Positions 16,631-25,645 of a stretch of DNA of 40,962 nt are shown one piece after another. Source of the stretch: an uncultured Alcaligenaceae bacterium (GTDB taxonomy: Bacteria; Pseudomonadota; Gammaproteobacteria; Burkholderiales; Burkholderiaceae_B); NCBI GenBank assembly GCA_937952975.1, contig CALFXX010000153.1:1-40962 (forward strand). The letters run 5' to 3'. The position numbers and the translations under genes are program-made. The notes below the pieces were generated by a model. It saw only the letters and a list, made by a program, of their open reading frames with translations, was not told where the DNA came from and searched no databases. Positions within the stretch are counted from its first letter, which is position 1, and every line of letters starts with the position of its first letter.

Positions 16631-18321
16631 CCGTCCGACGTGTCGATTTGACGACCACCCAACGGCTTGAAGCTTCAGGGGTGCATCCTCTACTCGCCAG
16701 ACTGTGGGCAGCGCGTGGCATTACCCAAACTAAAGATGTACAGCTTGAGTGGCCGGCGATGCTGGCGCCCACCACACTCACCCATGCCGAGCATGCGGCC
16801 AAGTTGCTGGCCGATGCAATCGCCGCTCATAAAAAGATGCTAATTGTGGCAGACTACGACTGTGATGGCGCCACCGCTTGTGCTGTCGGCCTGCGCGCCT
16901 TGCGCGCCATGGGTGCCGACGTCGATTATTTAGTGCCCAATCGCTTTGAAACGGGATACGGCCTGTCGCCTGCGGTGGTCGATTTAGCCCTCGTGCATCA
17001 TGCCGGCAAACCCGACCTGTTAATTACCGTTGACAACGGCATTGCCAGTGTTGAAGGCGTCGCCGAGGCCAATGCCCAAGGCATTGGCGTGATCGTCACC
17101 GACCATCATTTGCCAGGCCAAACTTTGCCCGACGCGCTTGCCATCGTGAACCCCAACCAAGTTGGCTGTGGCTTTCCGTCAAAAAATCTTGCTGGTGTTG
17201 GTGTCATTTTTTATCTGATGCTAGCTTTACGCGCTGAACTTCGCACGCGCGGTGTGTATCCCGAAAACGGTGGGCCACGCTTAGACGCCTTAGCCGATCT
17301 GGTCGCCCTAGGTACCGTAGCCGATGTGGTCAAACTCGATCCAAACAATCGCTTACTGGTCACGCGCGGCCTCGATCGAATGCGCCGCGGGCTGATGCAG
17401 CCTGGCATCCGGGCGTTGTTTGCCGTATCAGCGCGTAATCCACAAGCGGCCAGTGGCTTTGATTTAGGCTTTGCCTTGGGCCCGCGCATCAATGCTGCAG
17501 GTCGCTTAGCCGATATGGGCTTAGGGATTCGTTGCCTGACCACCGATGACGATACCCAAGCGCTCGAACTGGCGCGCGAACTCGACACCATCAACCGCGA
17601 GCGCCGGCAAATCGAAGGCGTCATGAAAGAGCAGGCCCTCGCGGCCACCGAGCAAATTCAAGCGGGCAAAATCGGAGCATCGGTGTGCGTGTTTCATCCA
17701 GACTGGCATCAAGGTGTAGTGGGCTTGGTGGCCTCACGACTTAAAGAAAAATTCTTTCGTCCGACACTTGCCTTTGCCCCCGCCGGTGACGATGAGCTGC
17801 GTGGCTCGGGCCGCTCGATCCCCGATGTGCATTTACGCGACGTATTGGATTTGGTCTCAAAGCGCCACCCCGGACTCATCCGCAAATTTGGTGGGCACGC
17901 CATGGCGGCAGGCTTAACACTTGGGCGCGACGATTTTGAACAGTTTTCACCCGCCTTCGAGCAAGCCGTGATTGAAATGACTGGTCGCAAAAGTTTTGAG
18001 CCCGTGATCGAAACCGATGGTTCGCTTGAGCAAGGCTTTGCCAACGCCCAAGTCGCCGTGATGCTTGAACAAGAAGTCTGGGGCGCAGGTTTTGCTGCCC
18101 CCTTGTTTTTAGATGACTTTTTGGTGCGCAGCCAGAAATTGGTTGGCGAAAAACACTTAAAGCTGTCTCTCGAACGCGGCCACCAGCGCTTTGACGCCAT
18201 CTGGTTTAACCGTATCGATAGCCTGCCCGAGTTTGTAAAAGTGGCCTACCGGCTTGATCAAAACGTCTGGAATGGTCGAATCACGGTGCAACTGGTGATT
18301 GAGCATGCTGAGGCGACCTGA
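16612..18321 (+). CDS. recJ: single-stranded-DNA-specific exonuclease RecJ
   Basis: 569 residues from GTG at 16612 (VESPKLTVRRVD), chosen to match family N-termini; it overlaps the preceding gene by 19 bases. DHH phosphoesterase motifs are present: DYDCDGATA, ITVDNGI, VTDHHLPG, LGTVADVV and FALGPRINAAGR. The C-terminal DHHA1 region has GSGRSIP and RKFGGHAMAAGL, followed by an OB-fold-like tail. RecJ is a 5'-3' ssDNA exonuclease used in RecFOR recombination, mismatch repair and base excision repair. Length matches the family. The stop lies within a short run of three TGAGGC copies. Confidence 0.95.
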   Translation: MESPKLTVRRVDLTTTQRLEASGVHPLLARLWAARGITQTKDVQLEWPAMLAPTTLTHAEHAAKLLADAIAAHKKMLIVADYDCDGATACAVGLRALRAMGADVDYLVPNRFETGYGLSPAVVDLALVHHAGKPDLLITVDNGIASVEGVAEANAQGIGVIVTDHHLPGQTLPDALAIVNPNQVGCGFPSKNLAGVGVIFYLMLALRAELRTRGVYPENGGPRLDALADLVALGTVADVVKLDPNNRLLVTRGLDRMRRGLMQPGIRALFAVSARNPQAASGFDLGFALGPRINAAGRLADMGLGIRCLTTDDDTQALELARELDTINRERRQIEGVMKEQALAATEQIQAGKIGASVCVFHPDWHQGVVGLVASRLKEKFFRPTLAFAPAGDDELRGSGRSIPDVHLRDVLDLVSKRHPGLIRKFGGHAMAAGLTLGRDDFEQFSPAFEQAVIEMTGRKSFEPVIETDGSLEQGFANAQVAVMLEQEVWGAGFAAPLFLDDFLVRSQKLVGEKHLKLSLERGHQRFDAIWFNRIDSLPEFVKVAYRLDQNVWNGRITVQLVIEHAEAT

Positions 18322-18448
18322 GGCAGCCTGAGGCAATAACCGGCTACCGGTCCAACGCATGCATGGTCGCCCCAGGTAACAGCGCGGGCGCTCGCCTTTC
18401 TCCGTTAAACTACCGAGTTAAATCACCAGATCGTGGAATTCAAAGCAG

Positions 18449-19553
18449 ATGGAAGCAGAACGTCAGAATCAAATCTCTTCGCGTTTAATCGATTACGCGG
18501 CGCGCGAACGTGCGCTTCGGGGGTATCTTTGACTACGATGTCAAAGCTGAACGTCTGCACGTTGTTAACGCCGAACTAGAAGACCCAAACGTCTGGAACG
18601 ACCCAAAACGCGCCCAAGAACTGGGCCGTGAAAAGAAGAACATCGAAGGTGTCGTCGACACCTTAAGCCAACTCGCACAAGCCATCACTGACTCGCTTGA
18701 ACTCTTTGAGCTCGCGGCCAGTGACAGCGACGACGACACCCTTGAGTCGATTGAAGCCGACGCTGCGCAGTTTCAAGCCACACTTGAGGGCATGGAGTTT
18801 CGCCGGATGTTCTCAAATCCGGCTGATCCACTGAACTGCTTTTTAGATATTCAGGCAGGCGCCGGCGGCACTGAGGCGCAAGACTGGGCCTCGATGCTGC
18901 TGCGTCAATACTTACGCTACGCCGAACGCAAAGGCTTTAAAGCCGAGCTTCTTGAAGAATCTGAAGGCGAAGTGGCCGGCATCAAATCCGCCACCATCAA
19001 AATTGAAGGCGAATACGCCTTTGGCTTTTTACGCACTGAAAGCGGCGTACATCGTTTAGTGCGCAAGAGCCCGTTTGATTCGTCGGGTGGTCGCCACACT
19101 TCGTTTGCCAGCGTATTTGTCTACCCCGAGGTTGATGACTCGATCGAAATCGATATCAACCCGGCTGATTTGCGCATCGACACCTATCGCGCCAGCGGTG
19201 CGGGTGGCCAGCACATTAACAAAACCGACTCGGCCGTGCGTATTACGCACATCCCCACCAATATCGTGGTGCAGTGCCAAAACGATCGCTCGCAACATCG
19301 CAACCGCGCCGAAGCCATGCAAATGTTGAAGTCGCGTTTGTTTGAGCTTGAAATGCGTAACCGCATGGCTGAACAGCAAAAGATGGAAGACGCAAAGACC
19401 GATGTGGGCTGGGGTCATCAGATTCGGTCTTATGTGCTTGATCAAAGCCGTATCAAAGACTTACGTACCAATGTTGAAATTTCAAACACACAAAAGGTTT
19501 TAGACGGTGATCTTGATCCGTTTATCCAGGCTAGCTTAAAACAAGGGGTTTAA
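18449..19553 (+). CDS. prfB: peptide chain release factor 2 (programmed +1 frameshift)
   Basis: Read as two segments: 18449-18529 in frame 0 (27 residues, MEAERQNQ to LRGYL), an in-frame TGA at 18530-18532, then after a +1 shift 18531-19553 (340 residues, DYDVKAER onward). Total is 367 residues, as expected for RF2. RF2 reads UAA and UGA. The codon-recognition SPF motif (KSPFDSSGGRHTSF, about residues 207-209) and the catalytic GGQ (SGAGGQHINKTDS, about 252-254) are intact. The residue four before GGQ is Ala (RASGAGGQ), the commoner form, rather than the Thr of E. coli K-12. It is followed by a dehydrogenase gene and lysS, the usual prfB-lysS neighbourhood. Confidence 0.96.
18519..18533 (+). 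promoter_or_regulatory. RF2 programmed +1 frameshift signal
   Basis: The internal Shine-Dalgarno-like GGGGG (18519-18523) is followed by TAT and then CTT TGA C (18527-18533), the classical autoregulatory slip site. Low RF2 activity slows termination at TGA and favours the shift. A conventional ORF caller would wrongly begin the gene near 18510. Confidence 0.95.
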
Positions 19554-19556
19554 CAG

Positions 19557-20303
19557 ATGACGCAACTCACCATTCTGACTGGCACCACACGCGGCTTGGG
19601 TGCCGTCATGGCAACCCAACTGGCACATAGCGGCGAACACTTGGTGACGCTGTCGCGCGCGTCCTCTGAAGCATTGGCTGCTACCGCCAAAACACATGGC
19701 ACGACCCTTACACAAATCAACGTCGACTTAGGTGACACCAAGGCACTTGAGCAGGCCGCTGCGCAGCTCAAGCCTTTGCTCGCCAAACACACCAGCGTGC
19801 GTTTTATTCATAACGCTGGCGTGGTCACCCCAATTGCTCAGTCGCAAGATCTTACTGATATCGCGGTGATCAATCAGGCCTTTCAGGTCAATATCACTTC
19901 GGCCATCTACCTAACGGCAGTCGTCTTGGCCGGTGCGACACAGGCGAGCGATCTACGCGTGATGCTGATCTCTTCAGGAGCGGGTCGTAATCCAAGCTCA
20001 GGCTGGGGCGTGTACTGCGCCACCAAGGCCGCCATGGATCGCTATGCTGAAGTCGCACAACTTGATCAAGGTAAGCGTGCTCGGATCGTGTCGATGGCAC
20101 CCGGCATGATTGACACCCCCATGCAAGAAAAAATTCGCGCAACGTCAAAAAATGATCTGCCTAGTTTGGATCGCTTTTTAGACGCGCACTCGCAACAAAA
20201 ATTGGCGACACCTGAAGGCACGGCCACGCGCTTGCTCAAAGTGCTTGCCAGCGATGCCTTTGGTGGCAAGACGATTGACGATGTACGCGAGCACAACGTT
20301 TAA
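19557..20303 (+). CDS. short-chain dehydrogenase/reductase (SDR family)
   Basis: 248 residues, starting 3 bases after the prfB stop, so probably co-transcribed. Classical SDR Rossmann features: TGTTRGLG (TGxxxGxG) at the N-terminus, HNAG near residue 85, active-site Ser in LISSGAG, YxxxK in YCATK, and PGMIDTPM after the active site. The TG-TTRGLG and SGAGR patterns resemble the sepiapterin/benzil reductase-like subgroup. The substrate is unknown; NADP(H) dependence is plausible but not proved. Cytosolic. Confidence 0.9.
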   Translation: MTQLTILTGTTRGLGAVMATQLAHSGEHLVTLSRASSEALAATAKTHGTTLTQINVDLGDTKALEQAAAQLKPLLAKHTSVRFIHNAGVVTPIAQSQDLTDIAVINQAFQVNITSAIYLTAVVLAGATQASDLRVMLISSGAGRNPSSGWGVYCATKAAMDRYAEVAQLDQGKRARIVSMAPGMIDTPMQEKIRATSKNDLPSLDRFLDAHSQQKLATPEGTATRLLKVLASDAFGGKTIDDVREHNV

Positions 20304-20387
20304 ATCTGATTACCGATAAAGCAAATGAGCTACGGCTTAAGCACCTCATAAGCAACACGAAATTTTTTATTGCAGACTAACACCATC

Positions 20388-21902
20388 ATGACCGAAACCA
20401 CCGCCGCCGTGCCAGACGAAAACCACCTGATCGCCGAGCGACGGGCCAAGCTTGCCGCGCTGCGTACGCAAGGGGTGGCGTTCCCAAATGACTTCGTGCC
20501 AGCTGATCGGGCGCAGGCCTTGCACACACAATATGGCGAGCAGGAGCAAGCCGCGCTTACGCAGGCCAAACACTCCGCCTCAGTGGCCGGGCGCATGATG
20601 CTCAAGCGCGTGATGGGCAAAGCCAGTTTTGCAACACTGCAAGACAGCACCGGCCGCATTCAGATTTATCTCGATCGCAACAATATCGGCGAAGAGGTGT
20701 ACGAATCGTTTAAACATTGGGACACCGGCGACATTTTGGCCGTCACGGGTTACATGTTTAAAACCAACAAGGGCGAGCTCTCGATTCACGCCGAAAGCGC
20801 TCGCATCTTGGCGAAATCGCTGCGCCCCTTGCCCGATAAGTTTCACGGCATTGCCGATCAAGAGTTGCGTTACCGTCAGCGCTACGTTGATCTCATCATG
20901 ACCGAGCAAACGCGCCAAACCTTTGCCGCCCGCAGCAAAGCGATCAGCGCCGTGCGCCAGGTGATGGTTGACGCGGGGTTTCTAGAAGTTGAAACCCCCA
21001 TGTTGCACACCATTCCCGGTGGTGCAGCAGCAAAGCCTTTTATCACCCATCACAACGCGCTCGACATGGAAATGTTTTTGCGCATTGCACCTGAGCTGTA
21101 TTTAAAGCGCCTGGTAGTGGGCGGCTTTGAGCGCGTGTTTGAGATCAACCGTAATTTTAGAAATGAAGGCGTCAGCCCGCGCCATAATCCTGAATTCACC
21201 ATGATGGAGTTTTACGCGGCGTACACCGACTATCAATGGCTGATGGATTTTACTGAGCAGATTATTCGTGCGGCAGCGATCAGTGCGTGTGGTACCGCTA
21301 CCCTCACCTATCAAGGTCGCGAACTTGATCTGGCCAAACCTTTTCATCGTTTGACGATTGTGCAGGCGATTTTGGCGCACGTGCCACAATTTAATGAAGC
21401 TCAGTTAGCCGATATTGAGTTTGTACGCACCGAACTTAAAAAGCGTGGGGTCGATGTCAACGCGCCAAACCTTGCCCGTGCTGGGCTTGGTGCCCTACAG
21501 CTCGCCCTATTTGAAGAGACCGCCGAGTCACAGTTGTGGCACCCCACCTATATCATCGACTACCCAATCGAAGTCTCGCCTTTGGCGCGCGAATCCGATA
21601 CTCGGCCCGGCATTACCGAGCGCTACGAGTTGTTTATTACCGGTCGCGAAATCGCCAACGGTTTCTCTGAACTGAACGACCCCGAAGATCAAGCGGCTCG
21701 TTTTCAAGCGCAGGTTGTGGCCAAAGATGCGGGTGACGAAGAAGCGATGTTTTACGACGCCGATTACATTCGCGCGCTCGAATACGGCATGCCACCTGCC
21801 GGGGGTTGCGGCATCGGCATCGATCGTCTGGTGATGCTGTTAACCGACAGCCCAAGTATTCGCGACGTGATTTTGTTTCCGCATCTGCGCAAAGAAGATT
21901 AA
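20388..21902 (+). CDS. lysS: lysyl-tRNA synthetase, class II
   Basis: 504 residues from ATG at 20388 (MTETTAAVPDENHL). A TTG 18 bases upstream is less likely. The N-terminal OB-fold anticodon-binding domain (VAGRMMLKRVMGKASF, TGRIQIYL) is followed by the class II catalytic core. Motif 2 is FRNEGVSPRHNPEFTMMEFY and motif 3 is GCGIGIDRLVMLLTDS, with IRDVILFPHLR at the end. It charges tRNA-Lys in the cytosol. The MATE gene begins on the base after its stop. Confidence 0.97.
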   Translation: MTETTAAVPDENHLIAERRAKLAALRTQGVAFPNDFVPADRAQALHTQYGEQEQAALTQAKHSASVAGRMMLKRVMGKASFATLQDSTGRIQIYLDRNNIGEEVYESFKHWDTGDILAVTGYMFKTNKGELSIHAESARILAKSLRPLPDKFHGIADQELRYRQRYVDLIMTEQTRQTFAARSKAISAVRQVMVDAGFLEVETPMLHTIPGGAAAKPFITHHNALDMEMFLRIAPELYLKRLVVGGFERVFEINRNFRNEGVSPRHNPEFTMMEFYAAYTDYQWLMDFTEQIIRAAAISACGTATLTYQGRELDLAKPFHRLTIVQAILAHVPQFNEAQLADIEFVRTELKKRGVDVNAPNLARAGLGALQLALFEETAESQLWHPTYIIDYPIEVSPLARESDTRPGITERYELFITGREIANGFSELNDPEDQAARFQAQVVAKDAGDEEAMFYDADYIRALEYGMPPAGGCGIGIDRLVMLLTDSPSIRDVILFPHLRKED

Positions 21903-23282
21903 GTGAGCGCGCCGTCTGCAGTCGCATCAGCTAGCAGATCCAAACGCACAGAGGCACTGTTACTAGGGCCTCTGTTACAGACTATCCTGCAACTGGCAAC
22001 GCCTAATATCTTGGGCTTGTTTGCCTCAACAGGCATCATTGCCTACGATGGTTACATCATCGGCTTGCTCGGTACACAAGCTTTAGCTGGTGCAGCCTTG
22101 GTGTTTCCGATTGCCATGCTGATGCAGCAGATGTCGAATGGTGCGCTAGGTGGTTCAATCAATTCGGTCGTTGCCCGAGCCTTGGGCTCGGGTGATCGCG
22201 CGTTAGCAGAGCGCCTTGCGCAACATGCGCTTGCCACAGCGCTCATCATGGCCGCTATTTTTTCGTTGATTGTGCTGGGCTTTGGTCCGTCGATCTACAC
22301 CTTGCTAGGCGGTAGTGGTGAAAACCTACAAGTCGCCCTCACCTACTCAACCGTGCTGTTTGCGGGCGGCTTTACCGTTTGGTTGACTAACACGCTTTCA
22401 GCGATTGTGCGGGGGTCTGGCAACATGACGATCCCCTCGTACATGCTGATTGGTACAGCAGTGTTACATGCTGGGTTATGCCCTCTGCTTGTTTTTGGCT
22501 GGGGCTCTTTTGACGGGCTAGGCATCGCTGGTGCTGCTGCAAGCACAGTCTCTGTCAATGTGTTGGCGGCAAGCGTGATGTTGGCCTATTTGTTCAGGCC
22601 GCAAGCCGCGGTCAGGTTGCGGTTTAATGGTGCTTGGTCATCAACATTGTTTCGCACGATCTTACGCATCGGCCTGCCCGGTGCGTTAAGCCCTCTGTTA
22701 AGCAACAGTTCAATCTTGATCGCAACCGCCTATGTTGGCACCTACGGCATCAGCGCGCTCGCAGGGTTTGGGGTTGCGGCGAGGCTCGAATTTATCCTGA
22801 TCCCCATTGTGTTTGGGATTGGCACCGTATTGACCACCATGGCGGCCACCAATATCGGTGCGGGTAACCCAGGGCGTGCCATTCGCGCGACATGGACTGG
22901 GGCTCTTTTGGTCGCAATCATTACCGGCACAATCGGTCTGACCGTCGGGTTGTTTCCCCTGTTGTGGATGAGATGGTTTACTGCTGACCCAGCCATCATC
23001 GCTTTCGGTAGCGCCTATCTCAACATCGTCGGGCCCTGCTACGGCTTCTTTGGCGTAGGCCTCGTTTTGTTTTTTGCCTCGCAAGGCTCTGGTAAATTAG
23101 GCTGGGTACTAATCGGCAGCACAACCCGCGTCGTATTTGTCGCTGTTGCAGGTTGGGTGGCAGTGCACTGGCTAAAAACCGAACCCCCAGCCATGTTCAT
23201 CGTCGTTGCGATTGGCTTTACGCTTTACGCAACAATCAACGCCCTATCGCTGTACCTTGGTCGTTGGGGTTTTAAAGCGTAG
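21903..23282 (+). CDS. MATE-family efflux transporter
   Basis: 459 residues from GTG at 21903, directly abutting the lysS stop. About twelve hydrophobic segments are arranged as two halves. MATE-like features include ILQLATPNILGLFASTG in helix 1 and GTQALAGAALVFPIAMLMQQMSNG in helix 2, with the second half starting RIGLPGALSPLLSNSS. MATE proteins export cationic drugs or metabolites in exchange for Na+ or H+; the substrate here cannot be told. Inner membrane. The zero-base junction with lysS suggests co-transcription. Confidence 0.9.
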   Translation: MSAPSAVASASRSKRTEALLLGPLLQTILQLATPNILGLFASTGIIAYDGYIIGLLGTQALAGAALVFPIAMLMQQMSNGALGGSINSVVARALGSGDRALAERLAQHALATALIMAAIFSLIVLGFGPSIYTLLGGSGENLQVALTYSTVLFAGGFTVWLTNTLSAIVRGSGNMTIPSYMLIGTAVLHAGLCPLLVFGWGSFDGLGIAGAAASTVSVNVLAASVMLAYLFRPQAAVRLRFNGAWSSTLFRTILRIGLPGALSPLLSNSSILIATAYVGTYGISALAGFGVAARLEFILIPIVFGIGTVLTTMAATNIGAGNPGRAIRATWTGALLVAIITGTIGLTVGLFPLLWMRWFTADPAIIAFGSAYLNIVGPCYGFFGVGLVLFFASQGSGKLGWVLIGSTTRVVFVAVAGWVAVHWLKTEPPAMFIVVAIGFTLYATINALSLYLGRWGFKA

Positions 23283-23308
23283 TTAAACAAGCTTAGTTAA
23301 ACAAGCTG
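23281..23308. repeat. tandem direct repeat of 14 bases
   Basis: AGTTAAACAAGCT occurs at 23281-23293 and again at 23295-23307, separated by one base. It overlaps the MATE stop codon and fills most of the gap before the esterase gene. It looks like a small slippage duplication. Confidence 0.75.
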
Positions 23309-23313
23309 CTCTT

Positions 23314-24324
23314 ATGAACACTCTGCGAAACACTTCACCCCAAGATTCTCAACCCGCCATCGCGATCAAAGAAATCGGCAGCTTTCACCTTGGCGGGCGA
23401 CAAGTCGCTTTAGCGGGCTTACCGACCAAAGAGATGGCGTTTAGCACCAAAGGCTTGCCGCTAGTTGTCGACCCCAACGGCGAGGTCGAAGTTGAACAAA
23501 TGTATGTTCAATTCGTCAAACTCGCACAACCAAAATCTAAGCTTCCTCTTTTGCTTTGGCACGGGGGCGGCCTGACGGGCGTTACCTATGAAACAAAGCC
23601 CGATGGCAACCCAGGTTGGCAGATGTATTTTTTACGAGCGGGCTGGGATACCTACCTCAGCGACGCTGTTGAGCGTGGTCGTGCCTCATGGGCACGTTAC
23701 CCAGAAATTTTTAAAACCGAACCCGTCTTTCGCACCAAAAAAGAGGCTTGGGAGCTTTTTCGAATCGGCCCCACCTATCACCCTGACTCTGCTGAGCGCC
23801 TCGCCTATCCTCAAACTGAGTTTCCGACTGAGGCCTTTGACCAACTCGCCAAACAAGCGGTGCCGCGCTGGCTCACGAACGATGCCGTCACACAGAGGGC
23901 CTACGATGCCTATGTGCAAAAAATGGGCCCTTGTGTGATCGTGGTGCACAGTCAAAGCGGCTACTTTGGCCTTCAAGCCGCCTTGAACAATCCAGATAAC
24001 GTTAAAGCCTTGGTGTTGGTTGAGCCACACGGTTCACCCGACCCATCGCAAACCGACCTCAGCGCGTTTAAAAATATTCCGACACTTTGGGTATGGGGTG
24101 ATTACGTTAATGCTGTGCCGTTTTGGTCGAAAATCTATCAGCAACAAGAAAACTTTCGCGCGCAGCTGTTAACGCATGGCGCGCGCGCTGATCTATTGAA
24201 CTTGCCCGCCGCTGGGATTCAGGGCAACAGTCATATGCCAATGATGGATCGCAATTCAGATGCAGTCGCAGCGCTGATCCAAACTTGGCTTATTGAGCGC
24301 ACAGGTAACCCAACAGAGTGTTGA
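23314..24324 (+). CDS. alpha/beta hydrolase, esterase-713-like
   Basis: 336 residues from ATG at 23314. Alpha/beta hydrolase fold with oxyanion region LLWHGGGLTG, nucleophile elbow VVHSQSGYFG (Ser in the GxSxG position, here HSQSG), acidic-strand region LVLVEPHG, and catalytic His in GNSHMPMMDRNS. The HSQSG elbow and overall layout recall the Alcaligenes esterase 713 group. I see no convincing signal peptide, although the N-terminus is not strongly conserved. Natural substrate unknown. It converges with the hydroxypyruvate-isomerase-like gene 74 bases downstream, and I see no clear terminator in that gap. Confidence 0.85.
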   Translation: MNTLRNTSPQDSQPAIAIKEIGSFHLGGRQVALAGLPTKEMAFSTKGLPLVVDPNGEVEVEQMYVQFVKLAQPKSKLPLLLWHGGGLTGVTYETKPDGNPGWQMYFLRAGWDTYLSDAVERGRASWARYPEIFKTEPVFRTKKEAWELFRIGPTYHPDSAERLAYPQTEFPTEAFDQLAKQAVPRWLTNDAVTQRAYDAYVQKMGPCVIVVHSQSGYFGLQAALNNPDNVKALVLVEPHGSPDPSQTDLSAFKNIPTLWVWGDYVNAVPFWSKIYQQQENFRAQLLTHGARADLLNLPAAGIQGNSHMPMMDRNSDAVAALIQTWLIERTGNPTEC

Positions 24325-24398
24325 ACACACATCAGAGCGCTACATAAGAGCTCACAACAGCACGAGCATCCGCACACTCGATCAAAGCTCTCTGAAAC

Positions 24399-25169
24399 TC
24401 AATACGCCTTCAACCACCCTAACCCAGCTTCAACTTCGCCGCGTGGGCGATATTCACAGCCGATCCAACCGGTGTAGCCCAGTTCATCCACACGCTTTAA
24501 TACATTGGGATAGTTGACTTCGCCTTCGTCAGGCTCATTGCGCGTGGGCACTGCTGCAATCTGGATGTGACCGATGTGTGGCATGTACTGTGCCAACTTA
24601 GTCAGGATGTCACCCTCGGCACAACCCACGTGATACACATCAAACATCAACTTGATGTTGCTACGCCCGCAGGCTTCGCGAATTGAATTTGAATCGGCTT
24701 GCTTTGAATAAAAGTAACCAGGCTTATCACGTTGGTTAATCGCTTCAAGCAACAAGGTCACCCCATGTGGAGCGGCTTGATCGGCAGCCCACTGCAAGTT
24801 ACGAATCATGGTTTCACGGGCTTGTACTTCAGTGCCAGGCTTCAAAATGCCGGGCATCACATGAATAGCGGGTGCGCCACTGCCAATACACCACTGCAGC
24901 GATTGGTTAAACGCCTGTTGAAAATCAGCTTCACGACCCGGCAACGCAGCCAAGCCTGATTCACCAATACTGGTGTCACCCATTGGTGTGTTCACGGCCA
25001 GCAAGGTCAGTTTTAAGCGCGCGACTGCAGCCTTCACTTCTTGCGCTGGGGTGTCATACGGCCACTGCAACTCAATCGCTTTGAAACCGCTCGCAGCAGC
25101 GCGTTCGATACGCTCAAGCAGCGGCAAGGTTGACCAAAGAAATCCTAAATTTGCAGAAAAGCGCGCCAT
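24399..25169 (-). CDS. hydroxypyruvate isomerase-family TIM-barrel protein
   Basis: 256 residues. Xylose-isomerase-like TIM barrel beginning MARFSANLGFLW, with AIELQWPYD, VTLLLEAINQRD (metal/catalytic Glu), LMFDVYHVG, IGHIQIAAVPTRNEPDEGE and GCEYRPRG (second acidic ligand). This pattern fits Hyi (hydroxypyruvate to tartronate semialdehyde) and the related OtnI 2-oxo-tetronate isomerases; sequence alone does not separate them, so I give no symbol. It starts 9 bases after fdx, so it is probably transcribed as the last gene of the isc operon or with fdx. No glyoxylate-pathway partner genes are nearby. Confidence 0.85.
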   Translation of the reverse strand: MARFSANLGFLWSTLPLLERIERAAASGFKAIELQWPYDTPAQEVKAAVARLKLTLLAVNTPMGDTSIGESGLAALPGREADFQQAFNQSLQWCIGSGAPAIHVMPGILKPGTEVQARETMIRNLQWAADQAAPHGVTLLLEAINQRDKPGYFYSKQADSNSIREACGRSNIKLMFDVYHVGCAEGDILTKLAQYMPHIGHIQIAAVPTRNEPDEGEVNYPNVLKRVDELGYTGWIGCEYRPRGEVEAGLGWLKAY

Positions 25170-25178
25170 GACAAACTC

Positions 25179-25520
25179 CTAGTGACTTTCTTTTGCGTGA
25201 TTAATCGTATATCGCGGGATCTCGATCGTCAGATCAGCCGAACCGATTTTTGCCTGGCAAGCCAGACGCGAAGTTGTCGACAAACCCCAAGCGCGATCCA
25301 ATAAATCTTCTTCTGAATCTGACGCAGCCTCAAGCGAGTTGAAGCCGGCCTTGATCACAACGTGACAGGTGGTGCAGGCGCACGACAGTTCACACGCGTG
25401 CTCAAGTTCAACGTGATTGTCTAACAACACGCGACAAATCGATTCGCCCAAAGGTGCGTGATCGATGACCATGCCCTCAGGGCAGACGTCAGGATGAGGA
25501 AGAACCGTAATTTTTGTCAT
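25179..25520 (-). CDS. fdx: ISC-type 2Fe-2S ferredoxin
   Basis: 113 residues from ATG at 25520 (MTKITVLPHP); a TTG 9 bases upstream is less likely. The ligand cysteines of an adrenodoxin-like 2Fe-2S ferredoxin are visible in HACELSCACTTCHV and SRLACQA. Acidic segment SDSEEDLLD follows the cluster loop, as in bacterial Fdx. It supplies electrons for cluster assembly on IscU. The 125-base gap to hscA is unusually long for this operon, and iscX is not seen after it. Confidence 0.95.
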   Translation of the reverse strand: MTKITVLPHPDVCPEGMVIDHAPLGESICRVLLDNHVELEHACELSCACTTCHVVIKAGFNSLEAASDSEEDLLDRAWGLSTTSRLACQAKIGSADLTIEIPRYTINHAKESH

Positions 25521-25645
25521 AACATTCAACGCTTAATCCACAAGAAAATTCAACAACCTGCTACAAAAAACCTAATCTAATCCGAGAGAGACTGTTTACT
25601 AAACATCAGGTTCGAAGCGCCCCAAAAAGCTACAAACTCAGGCAC

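Noticed and set aside
18307..18334. Three TGAGGC copies spaced 10 bases around the recJ stop
   Set aside because: Short and partly coding; too little to call a repeat element.
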